DNA from: an uncultured SAR324 cluster bacterium
GTDB lineage: Bacteria; SAR324; NAC60-12
Length of the DNA: 34,270 nt
Assembly: GCA_902564345.1 (NCBI GenBank)
Contig: CACFAY010000015.1
Location: 1 to 34,270 of the forward strand
Direction: 5' to 3'
The position numbers were made by a program, and so were the translations under genes. This document shows positions 18,999 to 28,379 of this stretch, piece after piece (the stretch's first letter is position 1; every line of letters begins with the position of its first letter). The notes below the pieces were generated by a model. That model did not search any database, was not told the DNA's origin, and saw only the letters and a program-made list of their open reading frames with translations.

Positions 18999-20273
18999 AT
19001 GATTGATTTGCAGCCTGTTAAGGGTACTCGGGACTTCTTTCCGGAAGATATGCGATTACGTAACTGGTTATTTGAAATCTGGCGAAGAACGTCAGTTCAG
19101 GCTGGTTTTGAAGAATATGATACTTGTGTTCTAGAACATGAGAATCTCTATATTCGTAAAGCAGGTGATGAAATCAGCAAGCAGCTATTTAGTTTTGAGG
19201 ACAAGAGTGGAAGAAGATTAGCCTTGCGGCCAGAAATGACTCCTTCACTTGCAAGGCTTATTCTTCAGCATAATAAATCATTATCCCTCCCGATAAAGTG
19301 GTTTTCAATACCTCAATGTTTTCGTTATGAAAGAATGACAAAAGGTAGACGGCGTGAGCACTTTCAGTGGAACGCTGACATTATAGGTCAACCAGATATT
19401 TTGGCAGAGGCAGAAATTTTATTACTCCTGATTTCAGCCTGTGAATCTTTAGGACTTACAAAAAAAGAATTTAATATTTTTATCAGTGATCGTCGGATCG
19501 TAAATGCGATTTTAAACCAAATTAATGTTCCTAATGATCTTCACAGCAAAGTTATGGTCATACTAGATAAACGTGACAAAATTTCTTCAGAAGCATTACT
19601 AGATATGTTGGAGAATTTGGGGATGTCTGAGAAACAAGTTGGAATGCTAAATGATTATCTTTCTAACACAGATTTAAAGGATCTTGAAAAAAACTTGAAC
19701 GATACTACTGGAGTTGAGCAGTTGAATAGATTGATAGATATTATGGATGCTGCAGGAAAATCAGCATATCTGAAATTTGATATCTCTATTGTAAGAGGAC
19801 TTTCTTATTACACAGGAGCAGTTTTTGAAGTTAATAGCCCAGATAAAAAGCATCGTGCAATTTGTGGTGGGGGACGATACGATTCTTTGCTGTCTGCATT
19901 CGGAGGTGAAACAGTACCTGCAGTAGGATTTGGATTTGGTGATGTTGTTGCTTTGGACGTATTAAGAGATTTGGGACGTTTACCAGAACTTCCTAGAAAA
20001 TTAGACTATACTATTATACCTTTCGCCAGTGAACAGGTAGGAATAGCATTAAAGATAGCGGCTGATTTACGAATGCAAGGATATGTTGTTGACTGCAATT
20101 TCTCCATGAAGAAAATGAAAAAGAACATACGACACGCTAATGAATCTGGTGCTGAAAAAGCGATTCTGCTCTTTCCAGAGGAATTAACTGAAGATAAGGT
20201 TGTAATTAGGGATATGATTCTTCATGAACAGAAACCAGTTAAAATTACTGAATTAATTTCTATAGCAGAGTAA
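18999..20273 (+). CDS. hisS: Histidine--tRNA ligase
   Basis: 'VKGTRDFFPEDMRLRNWLFE', 'LRPEMTPSLARLI', 'CFRYERMTKGRRREHFQWNADIIG', 'RGLSYYTGAVFEV', 'CGGGRYDSLL', 'PAVGFGFGDV'. Confidence 0.96.
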   Translation: MIDLQPVKGTRDFFPEDMRLRNWLFEIWRRTSVQAGFEEYDTCVLEHENLYIRKAGDEISKQLFSFEDKSGRRLALRPEMTPSLARLILQHNKSLSLPIKWFSIPQCFRYERMTKGRRREHFQWNADIIGQPDILAEAEILLLLISACESLGLTKKEFNIFISDRRIVNAILNQINVPNDLHSKVMVILDKRDKISSEALLDMLENLGMSEKQVGMLNDYLSNTDLKDLEKNLNDTTGVEQLNRLIDIMDAAGKSAYLKFDISIVRGLSYYTGAVFEVNSPDKKHRAICGGGRYDSLLSAFGGETVPAVGFGFGDVVALDVLRDLGRLPELPRKLDYTIIPFASEQVGIALKIAADLRMQGYVVDCNFSMKKMKKNIRHANESGAEKAILLFPEELTEDKVVIRDMILHEQKPVKITELISIAE

Positions 20274-20277
20274 TCAA

Positions 20278-20784
20278 TTGAGTTTTTTTAAGAAAATTAA
20301 ATCACCTTCGTTCAGGATGTGTTTGTTAGTTATGATTGTTTTTTTGACTTTAGATCTTGTTGCAAAAATTTGGGTTAGGAGCAATATACCTTTATATGAA
20401 ACTAGCAGGCTGTTAAAAAATTTTTTGGATCTAACCCATGTTCAGAACAGGGGTGTAAGCTTTAGTTTCTTAGCAGATTATCCAGACGCTATTAGAATCC
20501 CATTGTTGGTTGGAGTTTCATTAGTAGCAACGGTGGCTATGCTTTACTACCTAACCAGATACTGGTTTGAACTAGATTTTTTCACTCGGTCAGGGTTGAC
20601 CTGTGTAATTCCTGGGGCTGCAGGGAATTTAATTGATCGTGTAGTGTACGGATACGTAACAGATTTCTTCCACTTTCGCTGGTACGAAACGAGTTTTTTT
20701 GTCAACAACTTTGCTGATTGTTTCATTAGTGTTGGGGTAGTATTCTTTATCATTCCATTAATATTCAATAAAAAAATTGGTTAA
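20278..20784 (+). CDS. lspA: Lipoprotein signal peptidase (signal peptidase II)
   Basis: 'VQNRGVSFSFLADYP', 'VIPGAAGNLIDRVVYGYVTDFFHF', 'FVNNFADCFISVGVVFFII' with the two catalytic Asp regions; TTG start or internal ATG near 20317. Confidence 0.93.
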   Translation: MSFFKKIKSPSFRMCLLVMIVFLTLDLVAKIWVRSNIPLYETSRLLKNFLDLTHVQNRGVSFSFLADYPDAIRIPLLVGVSLVATVAMLYYLTRYWFELDFFTRSGLTCVIPGAAGNLIDRVVYGYVTDFFHFRWYETSFFVNNFADCFISVGVVFFIIPLIFNKKIG

Positions 20785-21016
20785 TCTTCCAAGTTGATTT
20801 GATTCAAATATGAAGATCATACATAATTCAGAAAAATTTTGCTGCAATGATTACCCTTATTTTTTCAAAGCTATCTCAGACCTGTAGATTCTAAGTAAAA
20901 CAAAATTTAAATATTCTTTATAGAACTTTTAACTAAAATATTTATTTTCATTTCAATTAAAAGCAAACGTATTTAAAAACTTCCCACTAATTTTTTATAC
21001 AAATTAAAAGAAAAAT

Positions 21017-22492
21017 TCATTCTACGAATTCACCATTTCTAAAACATCTATATACAAGATAATCCACAAAAATATCAGGTTTGTAAATAGACTTTCCTAA
21101 TAGAACCCGTATACATTCTTGTATTCCTTCAATAATTGACGGGTGTGGGTGAATCAATTCTGCCAATTCTTCTATGCCTTTATTTGTAGCAATCAACAAA
21201 GCAACGGCTTGAATTGCACTGGATGCGTGTTCTCCAACTGCTCGCATTCCAAGCACTTGCATCTTTTCATCATCTGTAACTAGGATTTTGAAAAAACCCT
21301 CAGTATTGCGCATTGCCACTGCCCTTGGTATACAGCGAAAATCAAAAATTGCAACACGGTAGTTGATTCCAGATTTTTGTGCTTGCTGTTCGTTCATTCC
21401 TACTCCTGCTACTTCAGGATTGAGAAACATAATAGTTGAAATATTTTTGTAAATTATTGGTCTTTTAGGCTCACCGAAGATTTTTTCAACTGCATGTCGC
21501 CCTTCCAGTTCTCCCACATTTACCAATGCGATATCTGCCGTAATATCACCAACAGCGTAAATATTTGAACAACTAGTTTGTGTATCATTATCAATAATAT
21601 GACCAGATTTACTGAGTTCAACCCCAATTTCTAGCAAACCCGTGTTTTCTATATTTGGTATCCTTCCCACTGAAACAAGAGCTTTTTCAGCGTGAAAACT
21701 TTCTCTTTCTCCATCAGGGTGTTCTATTAAATACTCAACCTGCCCATCAACAATTTCCATTTTGTCCAGCTTTGAAGACCTATGGATCAATACTCCATTA
21801 GCCTCCAGATTTTTTTCAATTGCCAGAGCCATATCTACGTCTTCGAAAGGAAGTATACGTTCGTCTTTTGAGATGAGATGGACATTCGTTTTACCAAAAT
21901 TTGAAAAAATCGTAGCAAACTCACACCCGATAACTCCTGCCCCAAGAATCACAAGACTTTCAGGAAATTCCTTGAGCGAACTAATCCCGTCACTAGTCAT
22001 TATTATTTCTTCATCAAAAGGGATAGTATCAATTTTTCGTGGGCGACTCCCGGTAGCAATAATTATATTTTCTGCAATTACTTTTTGACAACCATTATCA
22101 GTTTTTACCTCAATCTCATTTTTGTTCAACAAACTGGCATTCCCTTTTAAATAATAGAAATGGTCTGGACGCTGATGTATTATCTTTTGGAGGTGTTCAT
22201 TCAATTGATTAGACCTTTCCAAAACTGCATCATTTACTTCCTGTAAAACATTATTAAAATTTACATTTGGTTCACTCAAACCATAATGGCGCATTTTTTT
22301 GCAGAATGAGGCAAATTCTTTTGAAATTTCCCAAAAGGTTTTTGAAGAAAGAGCTCCATCGAATATTCCTGCTCCTCCAATTCGGTCTCTCTCTACAAGC
22401 AAAACGGATTTTTCAAAGTCTACCGCACGCATTGCTGCGGCATATCCAGATGGTCCGCCTCCGATCACACAAAGATTATACTTTTCAATCAA
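21017..22492 (-). CDS. FAD-dependent pyridine nucleotide-disulfide oxidoreductase family protein (SthA/Lpd-like) lacking the redox disulfide
   Basis: 'LCVIGGGPSGYAAAMRAVDFEKSVLLVERDRIGGAGIFDGALSSKTFWE', 'IIIATGSRPR', 'LVILGAGVIGCEFATIFSNFG', 'NIYAVGDI', 'HPHPSIIEGI' C-terminal motif. Confidence 0.9.
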   Translation of the reverse strand: MIEKYNLCVIGGGPSGYAAAMRAVDFEKSVLLVERDRIGGAGIFDGALSSKTFWEISKEFASFCKKMRHYGLSEPNVNFNNVLQEVNDAVLERSNQLNEHLQKIIHQRPDHFYYLKGNASLLNKNEIEVKTDNGCQKVIAENIIIATGSRPRKIDTIPFDEEIIMTSDGISSLKEFPESLVILGAGVIGCEFATIFSNFGKTNVHLISKDERILPFEDVDMALAIEKNLEANGVLIHRSSKLDKMEIVDGQVEYLIEHPDGERESFHAEKALVSVGRIPNIENTGLLEIGVELSKSGHIIDNDTQTSCSNIYAVGDITADIALVNVGELEGRHAVEKIFGEPKRPIIYKNISTIMFLNPEVAGVGMNEQQAQKSGINYRVAIFDFRCIPRAVAMRNTEGFFKILVTDDEKMQVLGMRAVGEHASSAIQAVALLIATNKGIEELAELIHPHPSIIEGIQECIRVLLGKSIYKPDIFVDYLVYRCFRNGEFVE

Positions 22493-22515
22493 AGCAATTT
22501 TATAATTTATAGTAT

Positions 22516-24156
22516 TTATATTTTTTGACTGCGATCCTTAATTTCATGATTCAAAATACGATCGTTTTCAGAATAATCCACTGGAAGTTCCACCAGATGA
22601 ACTCCTGGTGTATTATTACATTTTTTAATCAACGGCACAAAATCATCAGTTTTTTCCACTCGATATCCCATAGCACCATGGCATTCTGCAAACTTGACAA
22701 AATCAGGATTTTTGAATTCAAGACCAAAATCTTCAAAACCCATGTTTGCCTGTTTCCATCGTATCATTCCATATGAATCATCCCTTAATATAAGGCATAT
22801 TAAATTCATTTTAAGGCGGACGGCTGTTTCAAGTTCCTGAGCATTCATCATGAATCCTCCATCTCCACAAATTGCCATTACTTTTCGTTCAGGGTAAACC
22901 ATATGTGCTCCCATTGCGGAAGGTAGTCCTGCACCCATCGTAGCAAGAGCATTATCTAGTAAAACAGTATTTGGTTCATAAGCCTTGTAGTTTCTCGCAA
23001 ACCAGATTTTATATACCCCATTATCCAATGCAATAATTCCATTAGCAGGCATAGCTTTTCTCACGTCTGCAACAAGTCTCTGTGGCAGCATAGGAAATCG
23101 AGGATCATCAGCCCCTTCAAGCAAGTGTGACTCAACTGCTTTTTTTACTTTCATTGAGTATGAAAAATCCCATGTTTTTTGGGGCATAATTTTTTCCTTT
23201 ATTTGCCATATACTGTTTGCAATATCACCAATAACTTCCAACTGTGGGAAATATACAGGATCGACTTCAGCTGAAGAGAAATTAATATGAATTACTTGAA
23301 AAGAGTTCTGCTCCATAAAAAAAGGAGGTTTTTCAATATCATCGTGTCCCACGTTAATTATCAAATCAGACTTATCTATTGCTCTATGCAAAAAATCGTT
23401 TGAAGAAAGAGCGGCATTACCCAAATAAAGGGAGTCCCGTTCATCAAGGACTCCCTTACCCATTTGAGTGCTGATGAATGGAATTTTAGTTTTGTCAACA
23501 AATTCTCTTAACATTCGCGCAGGCATTTTTCTATTTGAACCTGCACCAGTAAGCAGCAGGGGATTTTTTGCTTTTTCTATCATTTCGACTGCCTGCTTGA
23601 CAGCCTTTTCTTCAGCAATTGGTCTGCGCGCAATGCTTCTAACTAAGGGTTTAGCAGTAGTATTCTCACATGCGACATCTTCAGGCAACTCTAAATGTGC
23701 TGCCCCAGGACGTTCTTCCTGAGAAATTCTGAATGCTTCTCTGACAAGAGGCGGGATATTGTTCCCACTTACTATAGACTGAGTATATTTTGTCAAAGGA
23801 CGCATCATCTCAACTATATCCACAATCTGGAATTTCCCTTGTTTACTGAATGTCACAGGTTTTTGACCCGTTATCATAACCAATGGCATTGCTGCAAGTT
23901 GTGCATATGCTGCGGCAGTAACAAGATTTGTTGCTCCAGGTCCCAATGTTGAAAGGCACACACCTGTTTTACCTGTCAAACGTCCATATGTGGATGCCAT
24001 AAATCCCGCAGCTTGTTCATGGCGAGTCAAGATTAGCTTGATTGATGAACCCCTGAGAGAGTTTAGAAGATCAAGGTTTTCTTCCCCAGGAATACCAAAG
24101 ATATGTTCAACACCTTCTTCTTCAAGCGCTTTTATAAATAAATCGGATGCTTTCAT
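22516..24156 (-). CDS. Thiamine-diphosphate-dependent enzyme, acetolactate synthase large-subunit-like
   Basis: 'MKASDLFIKALEEEGVEHIFGIPGEENLDLL', 'RHEQAAGFMASTYGRLTGKTGVCLSTLGPGATNL', ThDP motif 'ICGDGGFMMNAQELETAVRLKMNLICLILRDDSYGMI'. Confidence 0.9.
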   Translation of the reverse strand: MKASDLFIKALEEEGVEHIFGIPGEENLDLLNSLRGSSIKLILTRHEQAAGFMASTYGRLTGKTGVCLSTLGPGATNLVTAAAYAQLAAMPLVMITGQKPVTFSKQGKFQIVDIVEMMRPLTKYTQSIVSGNNIPPLVREAFRISQEERPGAAHLELPEDVACENTTAKPLVRSIARRPIAEEKAVKQAVEMIEKAKNPLLLTGAGSNRKMPARMLREFVDKTKIPFISTQMGKGVLDERDSLYLGNAALSSNDFLHRAIDKSDLIINVGHDDIEKPPFFMEQNSFQVIHINFSSAEVDPVYFPQLEVIGDIANSIWQIKEKIMPQKTWDFSYSMKVKKAVESHLLEGADDPRFPMLPQRLVADVRKAMPANGIIALDNGVYKIWFARNYKAYEPNTVLLDNALATMGAGLPSAMGAHMVYPERKVMAICGDGGFMMNAQELETAVRLKMNLICLILRDDSYGMIRWKQANMGFEDFGLEFKNPDFVKFAECHGAMGYRVEKTDDFVPLIKKCNNTPGVHLVELPVDYSENDRILNHEIKDRSQKI

Positions 24157-24408
24157 AGACTATTAGTAAAATTGGTTGATTAACAATTGAGAAATGAATT
24201 AAAAATTCCATCAAAAATGGATTTTGGAAGGTAGTTTTATATACCTCTGAAGAACTTCTCATTGCAATACAGAGTTTTGACTCTATATTTAGCTAAAATC
24301 TTAATAAATTCTTTAAGAAGTTAACTTATATAAAATGAGATTACTTTAAATAACTTACTATAAATTATTTAAATATCTAAAACATAAAAAATTTTCTATG
24401 GTTAATAA

Positions 24409-25992
24409 TTAACTGGTTTCTGTAAAACTATCTGAGCGTGCGGCATCGCATGCACGAGCATAGCTCTCTGGTTTGGGATTTTTAAGCAGAGATCCTTCCT
24501 CTATAAATTCATATATTTCAGAAAAATTTCGAATTTCATACGCCTCAATACGCCGCATTAAATGCCACGCCCTGAGTTCTTCCGTTTTTTCTAGTCCCAT
24601 TGCTCCCATTATTTCACACGCACTTTTTACCGTATTCTGGTGAAAATTATAGACTCGCCTACTCTTGTCTTCTGGAACAAGGGCCCAAGTCAATTTTGGA
24701 TCCTGTGTTGTTACACCCACCGGACAATCGTTAGAATTGCATTTTCGTGCTTGTATACATCCTAGTGCCATCATCATTCCACGTGCCGAGTAACAGATAT
24801 CAGCTCCCAATGCAAGTCTCTTTACCAGTCCAAACCCTGATGTCATTTTTCCACTACTTATCACTTTAATATTCTTTCTAAGGTCAAAACCAACCAGAAC
24901 ATTGTGCACAAAAATTAAACCTTCAACTAAAGGTGTTCCGATATGATTTGAAAATTCCATTGGGGCTGCACCTGTTCCTCCTTCTCCACCATCCACAGTT
25001 ACAAAATCAGGACTAATCCCTGTTTCATGCATTGCTTTGCAAATAGAAATAAATTCTCTTCGCTTACCCACACATAATTTAAATCCAATAGGCTTGCCAC
25101 CACACAAATCTCTTAGCTTTTTTATGAATTCCATCAGTTCCAATGGATTAGAGAAAGCTTTGTGTCCCGGTGGAGAATTAACATCTACACCCATAGGAAC
25201 ATCACGAATTTCAGCTATTTCTTTAGTAAGTTTTGCAGCAGGAAGTATTCCACCATGACCAGGTTTTGCACCCTGTGAAAGTTTTATTTCGATCATTTTA
25301 ATCTGCTCGTTTTGTGCTTTTTCTGAAAACGTGTCAGGGTTAAAATTTCCCTTATCATCTCTACAACCAAAATAACCCGTTCCAACTTGCCAGATAAGAT
25401 CTCCACCCTGAAGATGGTGAGGGCTAACCCCCCCCTCTCCAGTATTGTGAGCAAATCCGCCCATCTTTGCTCCATTATTTAAAGCTATTACTGCGTTTTT
25501 GCTAAGGGCCCCATAACTCATGGCAGAAATGTTAAGTAGGCTTGCAGAATATGGTTGCTTACAGTCTGGACCTCCAATAGTAATGCGCACATCAGCGTGA
25601 TCCATTTGTTTGGGATTTAGAGAGTGATTAACCCATTCATATCCTGTTTCATAAACATTCTCTACTGTTCCAAAAGGTGTGGTGTCTCTCTCATTTTTAG
25701 CACGTTGGTAAACTACGTTTCTCTGTTCCCGATTGAACGGACGTCCACTTGTATCAGATTCAACAAAATATTGGAATATTTCTGGCCTGATTTCTTCCAA
25801 TAAAAATCGCATGTGACCTAAAACAGGAAAATTTCGAAGTATTGAGTGTTTTTTTTGAGTTATATCGTAAATTCCAAGTAAAATAAGAGGACCAAAGAAA
25901 ATCATTGACCACAAAACTTGTGGATAAAAAAAGTATGAAACCACATTTATACTTAGTACCACAAAAGTGGTTTTCAGAAATAATGAGCGCAT
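24409..25992 (-). CDS. FMN-binding glutamate synthase family protein (membrane-anchored GltB2-like)
   Basis: Two N-terminal hydrophobic segments; 'ISAMSYGALSKNAVIALNNGAKMGGFAHNTGEGGVSPHHL', 'KLSQGAKPGHGGILPAAKLTKEIAEIR', 'VTVDGGEGGTGAAP', 'ARGMMMALGCIQARKCNSNDCPVGVTTQDP' (3Fe-4S type Cys motif). Confidence 0.93.
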   Translation of the reverse strand: MRSLFLKTTFVVLSINVVSYFFYPQVLWSMIFFGPLILLGIYDITQKKHSILRNFPVLGHMRFLLEEIRPEIFQYFVESDTSGRPFNREQRNVVYQRAKNERDTTPFGTVENVYETGYEWVNHSLNPKQMDHADVRITIGGPDCKQPYSASLLNISAMSYGALSKNAVIALNNGAKMGGFAHNTGEGGVSPHHLQGGDLIWQVGTGYFGCRDDKGNFNPDTFSEKAQNEQIKMIEIKLSQGAKPGHGGILPAAKLTKEIAEIRDVPMGVDVNSPPGHKAFSNPLELMEFIKKLRDLCGGKPIGFKLCVGKRREFISICKAMHETGISPDFVTVDGGEGGTGAAPMEFSNHIGTPLVEGLIFVHNVLVGFDLRKNIKVISSGKMTSGFGLVKRLALGADICYSARGMMMALGCIQARKCNSNDCPVGVTTQDPKLTWALVPEDKSRRVYNFHQNTVKSACEIMGAMGLEKTEELRAWHLMRRIEAYEIRNFSEIYEFIEEGSLLKNPKPESYARACDAARSDSFTETS

Positions 25993-26117
25993 GAAAATTT
26001 CCAGAGAGTTTAGTCAGGTATAGACTAAATTAAGCTAAAGTGAACAAAAGGTTAAGATTATCTTTTACAGAAAGAGGGAGAAAAATGCAAGTGTTACGGA
26101 TGCGCTTTGATTGAGAG

Positions 26118-27065
26118 TTAACCACCAACGCGAGACATGACAAGAGAAGATCCAGTAAAGGCTGCATCCTGTTTAAAGGAAATAGATTTTTTTACAAGTT
26201 TTTGCAGAGTTGACTCAGGGTCTTTGTGGTTAAGCAAATGACGTATTGAAACGGTTGAAGGATTACTCAAACAGCCTATAAGATTACCATCAGAAGTTAG
26301 TCGCAAACGGGAACAAGTGGAACAAAAGGGTGCACTTTCATTTGGAATAATTCCAAAAAACCCTCCTGGAACCCAGTATCTAAGTGAAGTAGAATCAGAA
26401 TCAGCAGAAACAGATTGGACTGAGTATCTTTTTGAGATCCTCCTTAGAATTTCATGCATATCTATAAGTTTAAAATCATCCTTTTTATAAAGCGGTCCCA
26501 TTGCCATCAATTCTAAGTAGCGTACTTCAACTCCATGTTCAACTCCATACTCTAGCATTTTAACTATCTCATCTTCATTTTCACCTTTTATAACTACCAT
26601 GTTAATTTTTACCAAAAGACCGTATTTTAAACATGCTTCAATGCCTTCCAATGTTTTATTAAGTTTACCAACTCTACCCATTTGCTTAAATTTTTCTTGG
26701 TCAAGTGAATCAAGACTGACATTCACGTTTTTAAGACCTGCTTCAGCAAGATGCTTAGCTTTTCTTGAAAGCAGTTGTCCATTAGAAGTCAGGCCTATGT
26801 TTTTAATTCCCATTTCACTTATTCCTGAAATTACATTCACTATTTTAGGATGCAACAAGGGCTCGCCTCCAGTCAGGCGTATTTTTTCAATTCCTCCATA
26901 AGCTATTAACAATTTTACAAGATAAAGTATTTTTTCATAATTTAATTGTTCTGGAGAACGCTTATGATCGCTTAAACTTGTAACACAATAAGTGCAAGCC
27001 ATATTGCAGACTTCGCTTAAAGATATACGGAGTTTATTAATATTACGACCGTGCTGGTCTATCAT
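26118..27065 (-). CDS. moaA: GTP 3',8-cyclase MoaA (radical SAM, molybdenum cofactor biosynthesis)
   Basis: Radical SAM 'CNMACTYC', 'RLTGGEPLLHP', second Fe-S motif 'FCSTCSRLRLTSDGNLIGC' (CxxCx13C), C-terminal 'GG'. ATG at 27065 (MIDQHGRNINKLRISL) is preceded by GGAAAGGAG; the TTG-extended start at 27083 in the ORF track is unlikely. Confidence 0.93.
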   Translation of the reverse strand: MIDQHGRNINKLRISLSEVCNMACTYCVTSLSDHKRSPEQLNYEKILYLVKLLIAYGGIEKIRLTGGEPLLHPKIVNVISGISEMGIKNIGLTSNGQLLSRKAKHLAEAGLKNVNVSLDSLDQEKFKQMGRVGKLNKTLEGIEACLKYGLLVKINMVVIKGENEDEIVKMLEYGVEHGVEVRYLELMAMGPLYKKDDFKLIDMHEILRRISKRYSVQSVSADSDSTSLRYWVPGGFFGIIPNESAPFCSTCSRLRLTSDGNLIGCLSNPSTVSIRHLLNHKDPESTLQKLVKKSISFKQDAAFTGSSLVMSRVGG

Positions 27066-27067
27066 GA

Positions 27068-27170
27068 AAGGTCTCCTTTCCAAAACCGGGAGGCAAACCA
27101 GTTTCCCTGTTCACCCTATCGTTCACTCAACCATGGTTTATACTTTAGGTAAAAGCGAATCGGAGATTAA
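27068..27170 (-). ncRNA. Candidate molybdenum cofactor (Moco RNA motif) riboswitch in the moaA 5' UTR
   Basis: Minus strand reads TTAATCTCCGATTCGCTTTTACCTAAAGTATAAACCATGGTTGAGTGAACGATAGGGTGAACAGGGAAACTGGTTTGCCTCCCGGTTTTGGAAAGGAGACC just before moaA ATG. TCTCC (27166-27162) can pair with GGAGA (27076-27072) at the RBS; the competing GCCTCC can also pair with this RBS with one mismatch. Resembles, from memory, the Moco RNA motif; not verified by covariance search. Confidence 0.5.
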
Positions 27171-27547
27171 TTGAAATTTAATTTGTTTTGAGAAAAAAAT
27201 AGTATTTTATTTTTACAATTAAGTCAAGAAATTTTGCTAAAAAATTTTTGCTCCAGAAGGAAGCACAATTTATGTAAGTAGTATCAATTGAGCGGACATA
27301 GGAATCTACTGACATAACCCCATAAATTTATTATCTTTTAAATCCGATTAAAAAGCTTAATCCCTTGAAATTGCTTACTTTGAGATTCATAATTACTTAG
27401 TAAAACTAACTTCTGAATCAAGTATTTGCTTTTATCAGCTGCAGCCTCTAAGGTAAATCTTTATAGTGCAAAAAAAGTTTTTATACTTTGTACTTTTTTT
27501 GTAAGTAATTTTCTATTTAGAAAAAATTTGTTAAATTCAAATTTATA

Positions 27548-28366
27548 ATGGCCAAAAAAAAATGGGGACAGCATTTTCTTAAAAACAAAACTGTTGCAGA
27601 AACAATAGTTAATGTAGCTAAAATTAAAAATGGAGATCAAATACTCGAAATTGGCCCTGGTTATGGAATGCTGACTCAGGCCTTGTTAAATTATAATGCA
27701 TTTGTTACTGCCGTTGAAATTGATCCTGACATCTGCAAAAAACTTCGAACAAAGTTTGAGAGAGAGAAAAATTTCACACTAATTGAGCATGACGTGATGA
27801 AACTTGAGACTAATGCGTTTGAAAAATTAATAAAATTGCCGGCAAAATTAGTAGCAAATCTGCCATACAATATTTCAACTTCATTATTACTTAAGCTACT
27901 GCCAGAGCGAAATATATGGCAGTCTTTTACTGTCATGGTTCAGTTGGAGGTTGGAGAAAGACTTTGCGCTAATCCTGAATCAGGTAAAAAATACGGACCA
28001 TTATCTCTTGCTGGAGCTCTTGGTTTTAAAAAAGAACTCATTAAAGTCATAACACCAGACTATTTTTCTCCTTCTCCAAAAGTAGATTCTTGTCTGATCC
28101 ATCTTTTGCCTAGAAATTCAGGGCTCACTATTGATGAGGAAAAGCTTTTTCTAAAATGGAGTCATTTGTTGTTTCAAAATCGCAGAAAAACATTATTAAA
28201 TGGAATTCGCAAACACTACCCAGAATGGTTTCAAAACTCTAAAGAGTATCTTCGTGAGAAATATGATATGAGAAGGCCGGAAACCTTAGATTTCAATGAA
28301 TGGATGAATCTTTTTCGCAATTTTATAAAACACAAACATAATTCCTTGGGAATTCAAACTATTTAA
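27548..28366 (+). CDS. rsmA: 16S rRNA (adenine1518-N6/adenine1519-N6)-dimethyltransferase
   Basis: 'KKKWGQHFLKNKTVAETIVN', 'ILEIGPGYGMLTQALL', 'LVANLPYNISTSLLLKLL', 'MVQLEVGERLCA', 'SPSPKVDSCLIHLLPR', 'LFQNRRKTLLNGI'. Confidence 0.97.
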   Translation: MAKKKWGQHFLKNKTVAETIVNVAKIKNGDQILEIGPGYGMLTQALLNYNAFVTAVEIDPDICKKLRTKFEREKNFTLIEHDVMKLETNAFEKLIKLPAKLVANLPYNISTSLLLKLLPERNIWQSFTVMVQLEVGERLCANPESGKKYGPLSLAGALGFKKELIKVITPDYFSPSPKVDSCLIHLLPRNSGLTIDEEKLFLKWSHLLFQNRRKTLLNGIRKHYPEWFQNSKEYLREKYDMRRPETLDFNEWMNLFRNFIKHKHNSLGIQTI

Positions 28367-28379
28367 TAATCAAATTAAG

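Noticed and set aside
21762-22512. Plus-strand ORFs of 108, 81 and 68 aa antisense to the flavoprotein gene
   Set aside because: Overlap a clear FAD oxidoreductase frame; composition looks like reverse-complement of coding DNA and no motif was recognised.
24207-24232. Hairpin AAAATTCCAT-caaaa-ATGGATTTT as terminator of the FMN glutamate-synthase-like gene
   Set aside because: Short imperfect stem with a bulge in very AT-rich DNA and about 180 nt past the stop codon; too weak to call.
27066-27083. TTG-initiated N-terminal extension of MoaA (MERRPF)
   Set aside because: The codons coincide with the Shine-Dalgarno (GGAAAGGAG) preceding ATG 27065 and the start does not match MoaA N-termini.
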